Shown: positions 47,259 to 58,698 of the stretch, in pieces | Layout of the letters: each line of letters begins with the position of its first letter | Position numbering within the stretch: position 1 is the stretch's first letter | Origin: Falciphora oryzae | Taxonomy: Eukaryota > Ascomycota > Sordariomycetes > Magnaporthales > Magnaporthaceae | DNA: 64,000 nucleotides | Direction: 5' to 3' | Assembly (NCBI GenBank): GCA_000733355.1 | Contig: JNVV01000001.1 | Location: 1-64,000, forward strand | Notes under the pieces: generated by a model | What the model was told of the DNA's origin: nothing | Databases searched by the model: none | Seen by the model: only the letters and a program-made list of their open reading frames with translations | Made by a program: the position numbers and the translations under genes

Positions 47259-50200
47259 CGAGAGACTAGGCAGTGGCGCCGGCCAGCAGCATCAGGTTCC
47301 CTGGGACCACCTGGTCGTCGAGGCCGGGAGCCGAGCAGTATAGAAACGTGGGCAAGTCCCCTGCGAGGCGGCGGCAGATGCCGGTCCAGGCGCCGGGAGT
47401 GGGTGGCCTCGAGCGTCTCTCCCTTCCCCGTCGTCCCTCCCCCTCTTTCAACAGCACGCAAGACACCCAATCGTTGCGGTAATGCGCAGGGCGCCAGTCT
47501 AGTCGAGACAGTCGTCGGCCAATCGCGTCGTTTCGGGAGACAGAGCCGGGCAGGATCCTTTGCAGAGCTATGGCATCAGTATCGGACATGGGCGGCTGGG
47601 GAAACATTTCTGCTCGTTTGCGCTTCTCCCATGGCTGGGAAACCAATTGATTGTGTTCTGCCTGCTAATTAACAAAATCCGACCGTCGCGCACAAAAAAG
47701 ACGGCGATGCGACGCCGCCGGCGACAGGGCAATCTGGAGAGCATAGCATCCATAGCAGGATTGCCGGCAAAAGGGATTGCGCGGGGGCGAGGGGAAAAAA
47801 GAAGAAAAGGTGGTTGTTGTGTCTTCAAGCGAGAGAGAAAAGACAACGTACCTTGTGGCCAGGACGATGATATTCCGATGGAACAAATCCGTCCGTCCTG
47901 AGCTTTTTCACGGAATAGGAAGAACCAGCCAGCCGAGCGGGATGTGTGTGTGTGTTTTTTTTTTTTTTTTCTGCAGCCGCGTGAGCTCTACTGGAAGCTC
48001 TGTTCCTGGCGCCCCGGCAAGCCAAGCCAATCCACATTCACCCGAAGATCGTCCGACCGTTGGGCCAAGCCTCGGGATCTGCACAATGTAGTTTGCTTAC
48101 CTAATCAACTCCTTCATCTGGCGACGGCCTGTTTCTAAACGGCCGTTGGAAGGAACTCGGAGCTGGGAACAAAGCTCGGAACGTGTTCTAGTCCAAGGAT
48201 TTAGCCGGGCGCCTCTTCACGCAGGCGCACGCACTCGGGACCTTGGCGAATTGCCGTCCACTCCGGCGACCTCTTCAAGTGCGTCCAGCTTTCCCAACAA
48301 GAGACGCGCGCATCTGGTTCGGATTGCTGGATTGGGACTGCTGGGTTGCTGTAAGACAGACCCCTCTGGTTCCTCCCAGTGGCGCCGGCTCTGTCAGGTG
48401 GCTTGCGACATGCGTAAGCATGCAGGCCGGTTCTGATCCAGTCTTTGCATTCCTAGGCCCGGAGATTCCCGTGCAACGCGTGGATGACACTGGAAACCAG
48501 GGAGAGGTCAGCAAATACCTTCGGGGCTGTCTCTGACTGTTCGAAGCAGGCGAGCACATGCCTTGGTCTTATGGACTGAGGAGGCTTGCGATCAGCTTTC
48601 CCAGAGAAGCACTAATAGGCCGTCTTGCGCCGACAAGTGTTGAGCAAGCGAAAAGGAGCGTCAACTCCGCCCTGCCGGATACGGGATGGCACCTACAAAC
48701 TCCTTCACCACCTCGAGCCGAATCCCCGCTCCTGATCGCCGGCAGACGTTCGCCTTACTTTTCCTGCCTCCCCACGTCTTCCATGACCCAACGCAAACCG
48801 GGGGGGTACCCTCTCTCTCCCCATCTGCTCTCCTAGGCCCTCTCATTGCCCTCACCCCAACTGTCAACGGGCCTCTCGTCCAAGTGAACTGGCATCGACC
48901 GGCCAAGGCGGCCATTCCTGCCTGCCAACATCACCGTAATCGGCAGCCATCCCGACCAGCGAGACCCAGCCAGCACCTACACTATACGCTCGGTCCGCTC
49001 CTTTCGACAGATAACCACCATCGGTCAATAAGGCTCTCGCTTCTCTCTGGAAAAGGGGTCGAGGTAGGACCAATGGGGTCATTCCATTCATCCCTTCACA
49101 CCCACTTGGCCGCAAACCCCACACCTAAAGGAAAGCCTCGTGGGGTGGCTGTCCTGTTCTAAGATGGCGTCGATGGCGTTGGACCCCTCATGTCACGCAC
49201 GAACTGCGTCGAGGAGGGGGATGTCCTTCTGTCGCTGATACGCTCGTCGACCATCACATATGATACTATATCTTGCCGGCGCCAGCACTATAACTGGTGG
49301 TTGCCGGCCGTGGTCACGCGTTATGCAGCTCATGTAGTTTGCTCTCTCGGGGTCTTGGCAACACGGATCTTCCTCCGACGCGGCACTTGGCCCATGGAAT
49401 ATCTTTCTCCCTCGGTGAGTGGCTGCTCCGATGTCGCATCATAAATTGTCGTCTGCCTCACGTCTCGCTGCTCGCCCTCTGCATCAGTTGGGCCGCGTCC
49501 TAGCGACTGCTCTACCAAGCACCACGATGAGAACGTCTAGCTCTCGATAGCAATTGACAAGAACAGACGCCAGGACCTTGCTAAACCCCTTTTGTCGCAC
49601 CGATTGGGCGGATGCTACAACAGACTCCGTTAACCGCAAGCGGCGGCGTGAGGACGCTGCTCTACACACTAGCCCAGCATCTAGAGTTGGATATCGAGGC
49701 ATGGGTTACCTATGGGCCTTGCCGAAGAACCATCCATGCAGAAGTATGCACCTTTGACACCTTATTCTTTCCCCTCAGATACTGCGCATTGCTTGTTTTC
49801 GGAGCCACTGCGTCCACACATGAGATCTAGCCAGCCAATTTTCTCCGCATTCAGCAACTTCCTAGCAATACCCGGCCATTGATTACTAGAAGGCCTAGGT
49901 GGCTTGTTATGGGGAAAATCCTTCAGATAATCAGCCGAAAAAATCAGCGTTTGAGATATCGTAAAAACGACAGAAAGAGTGTGGTAAGTGGGGGGACAGC
50001 GCGGGTAAAGGACGGATGAGGCCTTGAGCATTGCCCACAAGCGGAACCAGATGGTCCTCAATTCCGATTGCGGGTAGACGCCGGGCAGGTATCTTGCCCG
50101 CAGACAAACCGCGGTCGGTACATTGCACGCAGCCGGCCGAAACTGCTAGCTACCGTTAAATGTGGTGTGGAGGGTCGACCCGGTCGCTGAAGGATCGACG

Positions 50201-50797
50201 ACGGATCTGCATGCCGGGGTTGATGCCCCCCGCGTCCACACCACTCCGGGAGGGACTGCTGTTGAGCTTAGCTAGCGCGCCTGGAAGCTCTCCTGCCGGT
50301 GACCGGCTCGAGCCTCCCAAGGCTCAGAGCTCAAGATGTTGGCCGCTCACGCGCTAAATCTGCCCTGGGGTTGGTCGACAAACACAACGTTGACCTACCA
50401 ACAGGCAGTCGCAACCGGAAGAATTGATCTTTGCTTGTTTGATCTACAATGTAACGGCCCGGGAACACATTTCCCTCCAATGACATTCTCTCCACCCTCC
50501 ATGGACATTTCTTGCGCGCGGTAGGGGTGCCACCTCGCCTTTTCGACACCGCGGGTGCTTTCCTTGACCATTGTGATAATGTCATAATCCCGGGTTGTAA
50601 TATGTCTCGAGATCCACAAAAAGAAAGAAAAAAAAAATACTGTGGCTCAATGGCTTCCGTGGGATGCCCATCATGCTGCGGTTATTACGAGAAGCATTAG
50701 AGTAGCGAGGGCTGAGAGAGGTTGAGGGACTATCCTGGACACCCTTGGTTTTCACATGACGGCTTCTCGAGATTCTTTCTGTAGATTCGATGCGTGT
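47259..50797. other. 3.5-kb intergenic region; no supported gene
   Basis: This contains the leader and promoter of the Zn2Cys6 gene (to about 48100, with a GT repeat and T-run at 47944-47970) and the 3' side of the SET gene. ORFs between 48100 and 50700 are short, overlap on both strands and show no domain. Confidence 0.5.
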
Positions 50798-51727
50798 TTA
50801 TGATGGTACTTCCTCGACCTGTTCTTGTTCTACTTCTCTTACCGCCTCATCCTCTTGTCTGCGCTTCTCCCAGAACCCCTTGCCGTAGCTGACCAGTATC
50901 TCCTCTCCCTCATTGATCCCCCCGATAGGTCGCTCTTTTCTCCCACCACCAGCTGCAGCTCCACCCCGGAGCCCCTTGCCTCTTTTCTGCCGCTGTTGCG
51001 ATTGCTGCTGCTGCTTCAGCTGGTGTTTCGCGAGCACCTTCTTCCCCACCGGCAGCACAAACACAGCCATCGTCCATTCTCCCGCTACAACAGGGGCATG
51101 TCTAGCCGGTGATGATGCACGCCGACATATCCCCGCCTCCTCACCCTCGACCGGAGGATCGCGAGGCCTAGGTTGCGGCCGCGGGTCCCAAACCTCCCTG
51201 AACTCGGCGTTGGCGCGCGCCGCGCCGGGCACGCCGCGGTAGTCGTTGACGAAGCGCGCCTCGTTGCCGCACCGCGCCGCGTCCACGGCCACGTCGGCGT
51301 CGCGCGACAGCCACAGGTCATAGTCGGACTCTGCATAGTCATAGCCATCCTTCCTCTCCTCATCCTGCTGGTTAATGGTGCCGGGGTGCACCTCGCCCAG
51401 GTACGGCAGGACCAGCGCGCCCGGCTCCAGCCTGCGTGCGGCGAAGAGCCCGCGCTGGCCGGCCGCGGGGTGCCGCGGGTCCTTGATGGTGCGGATCTCG
51501 ACGGCGGGGCAGGGGCCGCGGCGCAGGCTGCGCGGGATCACGTTTGCTGCTGCGCCGTCCACTGCAGGCTTGGGAGCCTGGGGCTGCTGGGCTGGGGGCA
51601 CCCGGATGGCGGCCAGTTGGGACTCGGTCAGGGCTGGTGAGTGCCGCGGGGCGTAGAGGTAGGGGACATCTTCTGGCCAGTTCCTGGGCAGGATGGGGGT
51701 GCGTTTGTCCGGTTTTGTGGTCGCCAT
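50798..51727 (-). CDS. SET-domain protein (putative lysine methyltransferase)
   Basis: From the ATG at 51727 (MATTKPDKRTPILPRNWPED) the product is 309 aa. SET elements appear in order: GLFAARRLEPGALVLPYLGE, then DYDLWLSRDADVAVDA, then GNEARFVNDYRG with PGAARANAEF (the NxxRF and NDY cofactor motifs), and finally MAVFVLPVGKK with GINEGEEILVSYGKGFW. A Gln/Lys/Gly-rich insert of about 35 residues separates the last two. A 60-bp in-frame segment after DPPVE starts GTGAGG and ends GTAG and could be an intron; removing it keeps the frame. Upstream in-frame ATGs up to 51952 exist, but the sequence before 51727 is less protein-like. The substrate is unknown; small fungal SET proteins of this type modify histones or other proteins. 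Confidence 0.8.
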   Translation of the reverse strand: MATTKPDKRTPILPRNWPEDVPYLYAPRHSPALTESQLAAIRVPPAQQPQAPKPAVDGAAANVIPRSLRRGPCPAVEIRTIKDPRHPAAGQRGLFAARRLEPGALVLPYLGEVHPGTINQQDEERKDGYDYAESDYDLWLSRDADVAVDAARCGNEARFVNDYRGVPGAARANAEFREVWDPRPQPRPRDPPVEGEEAGICRRASSPARHAPVVAGEWTMAVFVLPVGKKVLAKHQLKQQQQSQQRQKRGKGLRGGAAAGGGRKERPIGGINEGEEILVSYGKGFWEKRRQEDEAVREVEQEQVEEVPS

Positions 51728-52124
51728 TAGGTATGAATTCTCCCTCGCTGCTCTCATAGAATTTGACGCAGCAGAGACCCGACTGGAGCGTCCCGGTGCT
51801 TGGGACGAGACGCCTGCGACTGGATTTAGATCGAGTGCGAACTGGCTAGCACGGTGGAGTTCTCTGAAGAACCCGCTGTAATGCATCCCGCGAGGCCTAA
51901 AAAATGAGCCAACAACAAACACGACCAAGACATGTCGACATGGCGGAAACATAGGTAGGGAACAGTATTAATGGCTGGTAGCAAGTCGCAGTCATTCGAA
52001 TTGAAAGATTCAAATTTGGTATCTTTCGGTGACTCCGCCAAGCTGTTCCTCACGACTCAGCCTGCCCCACGTGGTCATGAGGATATAAGCCTACGGTTGG
52101 CGGCCCCTCCCAACAAGTTGATCC
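51728..52124. other. Upstream region of SET gene and tRNA-Pro; no gene seen
   Basis: Contains the SET gene's 5' side. No separate feature is supported. Confidence 0.4.
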
Positions 52125-52219
52125 GGCCGCTTGGTCTAGGGGTATGATTGCCGCTTTGGGTTGTAATCCTTGATTACTCTGATTGCGGCAGGTCCCGGGT
52201 TCGATCCCCGGAGCGGCCC
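52125..52219 (+). tRNA. tRNA-Pro (anticodon TGG) with intron
   Basis: The acceptor arms GGCCGCT (52125-52131) and AGCGGCC (52212-52218) pair perfectly. The D-arm GTCTAGGGGTATGAT, anticodon arm with TTTGGG (TGG at 52157-52159) and T-arm CCGGGTTCGATCCCCGG are all present. The gene is 95 bp, so it carries an intron of about 23 bp one base 3' of the anticodon, the canonical nuclear position. It reads proline codons CCA/CCN. Confidence 0.93.
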
Positions 52220-52545
52220 TACAAACATCTTCGAGAAGATGATTCCTGTTTCCTTTTTTTTTTGTGGCCGACGCAACCGATTCCTCCTTCTCTTTTTCGC
52301 CTTTGTTATGCAAATAACCCTTCGAATATTTTTGCCGAACTCCTTATCATACCTCTTGTCAATTTGCAGTTACAGTCACAGTCCTGTTGAAACGGGAGCC
52401 TGAATGGTTCTGTCTGCCTCCTTAACCGTTCAAGATGGGTGACGAAAGTTGATAACATCGCAAAAACAAAACCATGCAGCTCGCGCAAAATGGGGTATTT
52501 TAAGTCTAGTTTTACAGTCAAGTATCACCAAAGAAAAGAGCCGCA
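52220..52545. other. tRNA-Pro 3' flank; no gene seen
   Basis: A T-run at about 52250-52261 lies 30 bp past the tRNA and would serve as the pol III terminator. The rest is the 3' side of the hydrolase-like gene. Confidence 0.5.
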
Positions 52546-54075
52546 TCAGAAGCCCATCCTCTCCTCGAGCCACTCGCCAACAGCCTCGTCTACAGCCTCA
52601 TCGCCCAGCTCGGCCGCCCCGACGTCGCGCAGGCGCACCCTCCGCCCGGCCTCCTCCTCCCAGCCGTCAAAGTCGTCGTCCCACAGCCTCCGGTACCTGA
52701 GCTCGGCCGTGTTGACGCTGCGCCGCATCAGCGCTGCCAGCCGCCCCGCCTGCGACGCGAACCCGTTGCTCTCCATCCCGGCCAGCAGCTGGCGCCTGCG
52801 CTTGGCCGCCGCTGCCGCCCCGCCCCGGGCGGCGGCGCGACTGCCGTTGCCGGCGGCGGCGTCGGTCGGCGATTCGTGCAGGAGCAGCGTCGCGGGGATG
52901 CGCAGATCCGACTGGCGGGGCGGGAAGATGTAGTAGGCTGACCGTGGGATCTTGAATGCGATCTCGAGGTTGCCGTCTTCGGTTTCCTCGCTGCTGCTGC
53001 TGCTGCTTGGACGGGGTTCGTGCTCGTCTGAGCTCACCTCCCGCTGGCTGGCGCCTAGGGAAAGCTCGGTGATGGCATCATCTATCGTTTGGAGAAGGCC
53101 TGGGTCGGCATCAAACGGCTTGTCGAAGGTTGGCGGGATCAGCATGCCGGGGCCGTGAAAAAAGAGGCAGGGGCTAGCGAAGGGATCGAAGAGGTTAGAC
53201 GGCATGCTGAATAGGGTCGGCATCAGCTTCTTCAGATGGTGGAATGTCGTCCACATTCCCTCCTCGCCGTCCATGATCTCTTCCGCATCTGTTTGACGTT
53301 CTAAACCCTTCATGTCAGGCGCGGACTCGCCAAGGCCGGCGGGCCCGCCGTCGCGGACGTCCTGTGGCAGCGGCCGGTTGATCGGGTGGTCGGGCAGGAA
53401 GGTGGTCCAGTCGTAGATGCCGTTGTGCAGGGCGACGCCGCGGACCGACATGCGGTCGTGCTTGTGCGACTCGGTCAGGGCGAGCGCGGCGGCCAGCGAA
53501 GCGCCCAGGTGGGAGCCATAGACGTAGACGTCGCGCCGGCGCATGGCCTGGGGCGCCAGGTTCTGCTTGATCCAGCCGTAGCCGAAGTGCACGTCGTGCA
53601 GCGGCGTCGGCCAGTGCAGCGGCGTGGGCGCCGCGGGGTCCTGGCCCGCGTCGGCAGGGGCCGGCCCGTCGTTGTCGTCGGTCTCGCGCCGTCCGGCCCG
53701 GCGGCTTGAGTGTGGCGGGACGCCGTCCACGCCTTCTATGGCGGTGCCATCCGGCCAGCGATAGTGGATGACGGCTGTCGGGTACGGGCGGGTGAAGCGA
53801 GGGAGGGGTGGTGCCAAGTGGGCAGCCCGCGAGAAGGGCGGGATGTAGACTAGCAAGGGGGTGTGCCCCGAGTGCCGTGACAGGTTGTGCAGGCTGATGG
53901 TGATGTGGCCGGACGAGGCGCACCGGACTGTGACATGCTCGCAATGGTCTGGCCGATGCCACGACGAAAATGGCCTCTTTCCCATACCGCGGAGCGCGGC
54001 GCGAGTGCCGGCGCGGGCAATCACCGGATAGAGCCGTCTATGGCATATTGGCATGGTTGGAGTGGTGCTAATCAA
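52546..54075 (-). CDS. Alpha/beta-hydrolase-fold protein lacking the nucleophile serine
   Basis: A 509-aa single ORF (in-frame ATG also at residue 31). Fold elements visible are LLVYIPPFSR (strand with an oxyanion-type turn, about 74-83), YPTAVIHYRWPDG (98-110), a lid/insert region, then DVYVYGSHLGASLAAALALTE (about 182-202), the strand-turn-helix elbow. The elbow reads G-S-H-L-G, so His189 stands where GxSxG would have Ser. VALHNGIYDW follows. The C-terminal part has a Ser/Glu-rich stretch and an Ala/Arg-rich basic stretch near an RIPATLLLHE strand. Catalytic activity is therefore doubtful; it may be a non-enzymatic member of a fungal family. The first residues are Arg-rich and could be a mitochondrial presequence. 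It is divergent from the potassium channel gene across about 860 bp. Confidence 0.7.
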   Translation of the reverse strand: MISTTPTMPICHRRLYPVIARAGTRAALRGMGKRPFSSWHRPDHCEHVTVRCASSGHITISLHNLSRHSGHTPLLVYIPPFSRAAHLAPPLPRFTRPYPTAVIHYRWPDGTAIEGVDGVPPHSSRRAGRRETDDNDGPAPADAGQDPAAPTPLHWPTPLHDVHFGYGWIKQNLAPQAMRRRDVYVYGSHLGASLAAALALTESHKHDRMSVRGVALHNGIYDWTTFLPDHPINRPLPQDVRDGGPAGLGESAPDMKGLERQTDAEEIMDGEEGMWTTFHHLKKLMPTLFSMPSNLFDPFASPCLFFHGPGMLIPPTFDKPFDADPGLLQTIDDAITELSLGASQREVSSDEHEPRPSSSSSSEETEDGNLEIAFKIPRSAYYIFPPRQSDLRIPATLLLHESPTDAAAGNGSRAAARGGAAAAAKRRRQLLAGMESNGFASQAGRLAALMRRSVNTAELRYRRLWDDDFDGWEEEAGRRVRLRDVGAAELGDEAVDEAVGEWLEERMGF

Positions 54076-54936
54076 CCCTCCTTGACAGCGTTCTGTCGTG
54101 ACCCCCCCTCCGTGCTTCTCACTAGCTGCGCCCTGTGCTCTAGCTCATGCGATCAGTCGCTGGCTGCGGGCAACGAATGCCCCCTAACCACAAGCGAAAC
54201 CACCTATCGCCGTGGCCAGGATTCGGCTCGCACAAACAAGACAGCAGGGACAACGTATGAGAGACAACAGCGAGGACTAACAGAACCCGATTGACTTTGT
54301 CGTCGCAGCACAGCAGCATCCAGAGTTTGGATCAGATGGTGTCATCGGACCTCTCGCCGAGGATCCGGCGAGCTGAACAAATTTGCGTGCCCAGGATCCC
54401 GCTGGATCAAGGTTGCACAGGCGCCCCCTCGCCAGCGACGCAGCCAATCAGAGCTGCATTCCGGCCCTGTGGGTGTCTTACTAACGCCAGCCGTTGCGCC
54501 CAGAAAAATTGAGCTTCGGCGAGATGCCTGCCCTGGAAGGGAGGGACCTGGCATGCGTGGAAGTTGAGCTCGCATGCAAGGCCAGGCCAGCAGGCCACGA
54601 GGAGAAACAGCTAGGCAAAACCAGACGTCATCGGGGTCAATAGTATGAACGAATCGGTGTGGGTAAAGCATGGCAATTTGAAAGTACACATCCTTGCCAT
54701 GGCCTTTTATCCCCTGTCGACTTCCCTGGGAATCTCCTTCCTTTTTGATCACCAGACTTTAGCGGCCTTGATCTCGCGCTGTTTTCTCCCTTCATCTACG
54801 CACCGCCCGCCTTTATCGCGAGGCCTTTTAGTCGCCATGGATGCAAGTTGAGAATCTCTGAGCCTTTGATCTCCTCCTATTTTTTTCTTTTTCTTTTCAC
54901 ACTTGTTCCGCTCTCTTTCCCCACGAATCGGCCGCT
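54076..54936. promoter_or_regulatory. Divergent promoter region (hydrolase-like gene / potassium channel)
   Basis: 861 bp between two start codons on opposite strands. The part next to 54937 is T- and C-rich. No ORF with features. Confidence 0.5.
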
Positions 54937-57427
54937 ATGAACGACGCCAGCGGGGAGCATGTCAAAAAGCATATTGAAGAGTTCGGGCAGCAGGCCCCGG
55001 GCGGCAGCGCCCAGGATGGTAGGCTTGATATGTGCCGAGAGATACAAAGCACCCAGGCGCGTGCTGATCCAACGTATGTATTACCAATCATGGTCTCCTG
55101 CCTGCTATGACTGACTTCACAGACGCTGGTGGTTCGCCTCGTCGGCCTTCCCCATGATCGCCGGCACGCTTGGTCCCGTCGCCTCCGCCTTCAGTATCTG
55201 CGCCCTCGTCAGGCCTTGGAGGCAGCGCTTGATGCCCGGCGCAAAAGTCGACCTGGCGCCCTTTGTCGCCGACCCGTCCTGGCTCATCGTCGTCAACGCC
55301 ATCCAGCTGGTCGTCGCCATCGTCGCCAACCTCTTCCTGCTGCTGAACATGGCAAAGAGGGTTCGGTTTACTATTGCGATGCCCATAACTATCGTCGGCT
55401 GGTACCTCTCGGCTATATGCCTGGTGGCCCTTGTGGCTTCTGCGGCAGTCCACCTCACACTCACGGACCCCGACTCGGAGCACATGTGGTCTCAGGCCTT
55501 CTGGTACGGCATCTTTGCCGGCCTCTTATACTTCATTGTCGCCTCACTTCTCGTTGTAACCGCCTGGGGCGCAAACCAGGGCCGCTACGAGAAGGACTTC
55601 CGGCTGACGGCCAGCCAGCGCACACTGATGCTGCAGACCATCATGTTCCTCATGTATCTGCTCCTCGGTGCTCTGGTGTTTTCTACCATCGAAGGTTGGC
55701 AGTATCTGGACGCCGTCTACTGGGCGGACGTGACGCTGTTCACCGTTGGCTTCGGCGATATCCGCGCTACGACTATGCTAGGACGCGGCCTACTGTTTCC
55801 CTATGCGCTCGTCGGCGTCATCAGCCTGGGTTTGGTCATTGGATCGATCCGAAGCCTAGTGCTAGAACGCGGCAGGAGGATGCTTGACGCTCGCATGATC
55901 GAGAAGAAACGGAGAGGGCTCGTCCAGTGCCTGACCGACCACAACAAGGACGATATCCTTACGCCAGTCAGAGACGAGAACGGCGGTGGTGCTGTTGCTG
56001 AGGGACGTGAGGATCATATCTCTTCGCCACCACCGAGAAATACCAAGACAGGTCTCTCGGAGTTTGAGCGCAGGGAAGCCGAGTTCAGGTTGATGCGCCG
56101 GATACAAAAGTCTGCCGCCAAAAGGAGACGCTGGGTCGCGATGGCGCTGTCGACCAGCACCTGGGTTGTGCTATGGCTCTTGGGAGCCTTCATCTTCAAA
56201 CACGCCGAGGAGCCGTATCAGGGGTGGACTTATTTCGACGGCGTCTACTTTTGCTTCGTCGGCCTGACCACTATTGGTTATGGCGACGTCACCCCGGTGT
56301 CGAACCCCGGCCGTGCCTTTTTCGTCTTCTGGTCTCTCCTTGCTCTCCCGACTATGACGGTGCTGATATCCAACGCCGGCGACACAGTCGTCAAGAGCGT
56401 CCGCGACACGACGAACCAGCTCGGCAGTATCACTATCCTGCCTGGCGACCAGGGCGCCCTCCGCGATGTCAAGGCCATATTGCACACCATGTCGTGCGGT
56501 CTACTCTTTCCAGAAGATGACAGTGTTGAAGAATCGCCTCCTGGGTTCCTGGGCCAGTCTCGGATCCGGCGACTCTCCGGAGATGACGGGGATTCCGACA
56601 GCGGTGAAGATTCTCGCAGCCTACAGAAATTCAGATCAGAGGAGGCCCTCGCGGATGAAGAACGCATCCTTGACAGCTCCTCACGAGCACGACACAGGGC
56701 CCAAGGCAAACGCCCTGAGCCCGGCCCCGATAGCGCATCAACTCCCAACCAATCAAAAGACGCTCTGCGTTTGCGGAGACAGCCGAATGGCCCCGGGGAA
56801 GGCGATGCCGAGGACACCACCCAGCGCAATACACTTCCGACACCAAACCGCGCCGATGTCACTACAAAGTCTCCAGCACCGCAGACAAACAGCGAAAAAC
56901 CCTCCGCCGTGCCGCCACATCGGGGTATCTCGCTTCCTCCCATCCCGGCCGACCCCGCCGACTACCGCATCCTGCTGATAGACGAGATTGCCCGTGTGTC
57001 GCAGCACATGAAGCAGAAGCCGGCAAAGAAATACAGCTTCGTCGAGTGGGCCTGGTACCTGCGCCTCATGGGCGAGGACGAGAGCAGCGCCGAGACGCAC
57101 AGGCGCGCCATGCCTCACGTCCACGGAAGGGCTGGGCGCCGCCACCGCAGCAGTAGCAATAATCGCAAGACATCTAGCTCGCCCGAGGCTGATATCGACA
57201 ACGAACCATCCACTCCCACAATGGATGGCAACGACGGGAAATTGCCGAAGCACATGAACAAGGATGATGGCGGTACGCTGGCGGCACACGACGGTAGCTG
57301 GAGCTGGATTGGGTCGCGCAGTCCCCTGATGGGCAGGCAGGACGAAGCGGAATGGATCCACGATAAGCTTGTCATGAGGCTCGCCGAGGAGCTGCGGAGT
57401 GCCAGGAGAGGTGGGGGCGAGGGGTAA
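54937..57427 (+). CDS. TOK1: TOK1-type outward-rectifying potassium channel (two exons)
   Basis: The exons are 54937-55073 and 55123-57427 with a 49-bp intron (GTATGT...TTCACAG), giving 813 aa. After a ~46-residue cytosolic start there are several hydrophobic helices. The first pore loop has TVGFGDI at residues 253-259 and the second TTIGYGDVTP at about 428-437, each flanked by membrane helices. This two-pore, eight-helix layout (four helices, then two pore pairs) is specific to fungal TOK channels. A long cytosolic tail from about residue 475 is rich in acidic, Ser and Pro segments and carries a short conserved-looking block (KKYSFVEWAWYLRLMGED). The family sits in the plasma membrane and releases K+ on depolarisation, setting membrane potential. 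Both selectivity filters are intact. Confidence 0.93.
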
Positions 57428-58320
57428 GATACCCTTTTGTCAGGATCCTAGATCCTCATTCGCTTGGCAGTCGTTCGGCCCTGTGGGTTGGGCCCGATGG
57501 ATGTCTATACGGATATAACTTGCCGCCCTTTTATTATATTAGAGCCCATCTCCCAAACTTGGTCTGCCCCTAAGAGTCCTGATCCGCCAATATGATATGG
57601 TACTGTCGATCGGGCCAGCAACTAGCCCACACTACCAGAACATTGCCGGGCTGTACCGTGGGCCTGGAATCTTTCAGCGGTACGGGTGTAAAGCACAACA
57701 AGGCGAAACATGAAGCTCTTGCAAAATTGCTTGGCGAATAAGACCACCTTTTTAAAACGGCAGGTAGAAAACAACACTCCGTATGGAGTCTATTAAACAC
57801 TTTATAACGATAACGTATCGACACCCGCCCCCAGGCCAAACCAGCTGAAATTGTATCACCCATCAACACGTTTCCGGGGCCTTTCCGGCCGAACACCGCG
57901 CCTTTAGCACCTATAAACACGACCACGTTTCGGCTGTCAGGCCTTGTGTCCCCAGATATGATACAGCCTTTTAATGACCCCGGCTTCCCTAGCTCGTCCG
58001 GCCCCCAAATGCCTGCAAAGGAACCCGAAACCCCAATTATTATTATGACTAGGTAACGACCTGCTAGCTGAGACCTAAGCAGTTTCAAACCGGCCTAACT
58101 TGATAAGGAGCAGCTGCTTACGGACGGCTCCCCTTCAGGACTGAAACAGCCCATTAACCACGATAGCACCGGCCTCCGCAGGCAAAATGACATTCCGGTA
58201 TTTACCATTCCAACCCCGCTCCAAATCCTTTCGCGTTTCCCGATGTTGATAATAACGGCTATAACGCCGCCTGCCCTCGCTGCCGCGGTGGGTTGTCCTA
58301 AGGCAAGCTATCACTTAGTA
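57428..58320. other. Decayed or non-coding stretch
   Basis: Less GC-rich than its surroundings. ORFs on both strands are interrupted by stops, and no known protein was recognised. It may be an old, mutated duplicate or transposon relic, but nothing in it proves this. Confidence 0.35.
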
Positions 58321-58698
58321 GTCCCCACGGTGCCAATCCGGGCTGGCAAACTTCGCCCAGAGGCCCCTGGCAAGGCGCGTCCCCTTGTGAATGTTGGTAT
58401 CTTTCTTCTCGTCCATCGCTCTGTGGACGTATTCGTGGACAAGTTGCTTGAGGATTCGGGGCTCGTCCTGCCCTTTGACGTCCATGTTCAGCATGGCCGT
58501 CAAGGGCTTGAAGTTGTCCTCGGGAACCTGGATGTTTTCTTGCTCGTCTTTGTCCTCGGGAGTTAAGAAGAGGTGGCCGAGGTGGGTAAGGCTACCCGTA
58601 GCCGCGAGCGCAAGGCCAAAGAGTGGAATCTCAAGTACTTGATAAGGTTTCGGAATTTGGATTAGACATGCTCGTGGGGCTTCTAAGCTCAGTGCTCA
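58321..58698 (-). CDS. Orphan ORF or exon of unknown function
   Basis: The minus strand is open for about 126 codons, ending HRGDY-stop. It contains IPLFGLALAATGSLTHLGHL, EDKDEQENIQVPEDNFKPL, and a likely helical part KQLVHEYVHRAMDEKKD. Amino-acid use looks like real protein (charged helices, few rare runs), but there is no ATG near the start and a TGA lies just upstream. It would have to be a 3' exon, or what is left of a degraded gene next to the decayed stretch to its left. I do not recognise the family. Confidence 0.3.

Noticed and set aside
45971..47269. 432-codon plus-strand ORF antisense to the Zn2Cys6 factor
   Set aside because: Ala/Val/Arg-rich reading of the complement of Gln/Pro codons; no motif.
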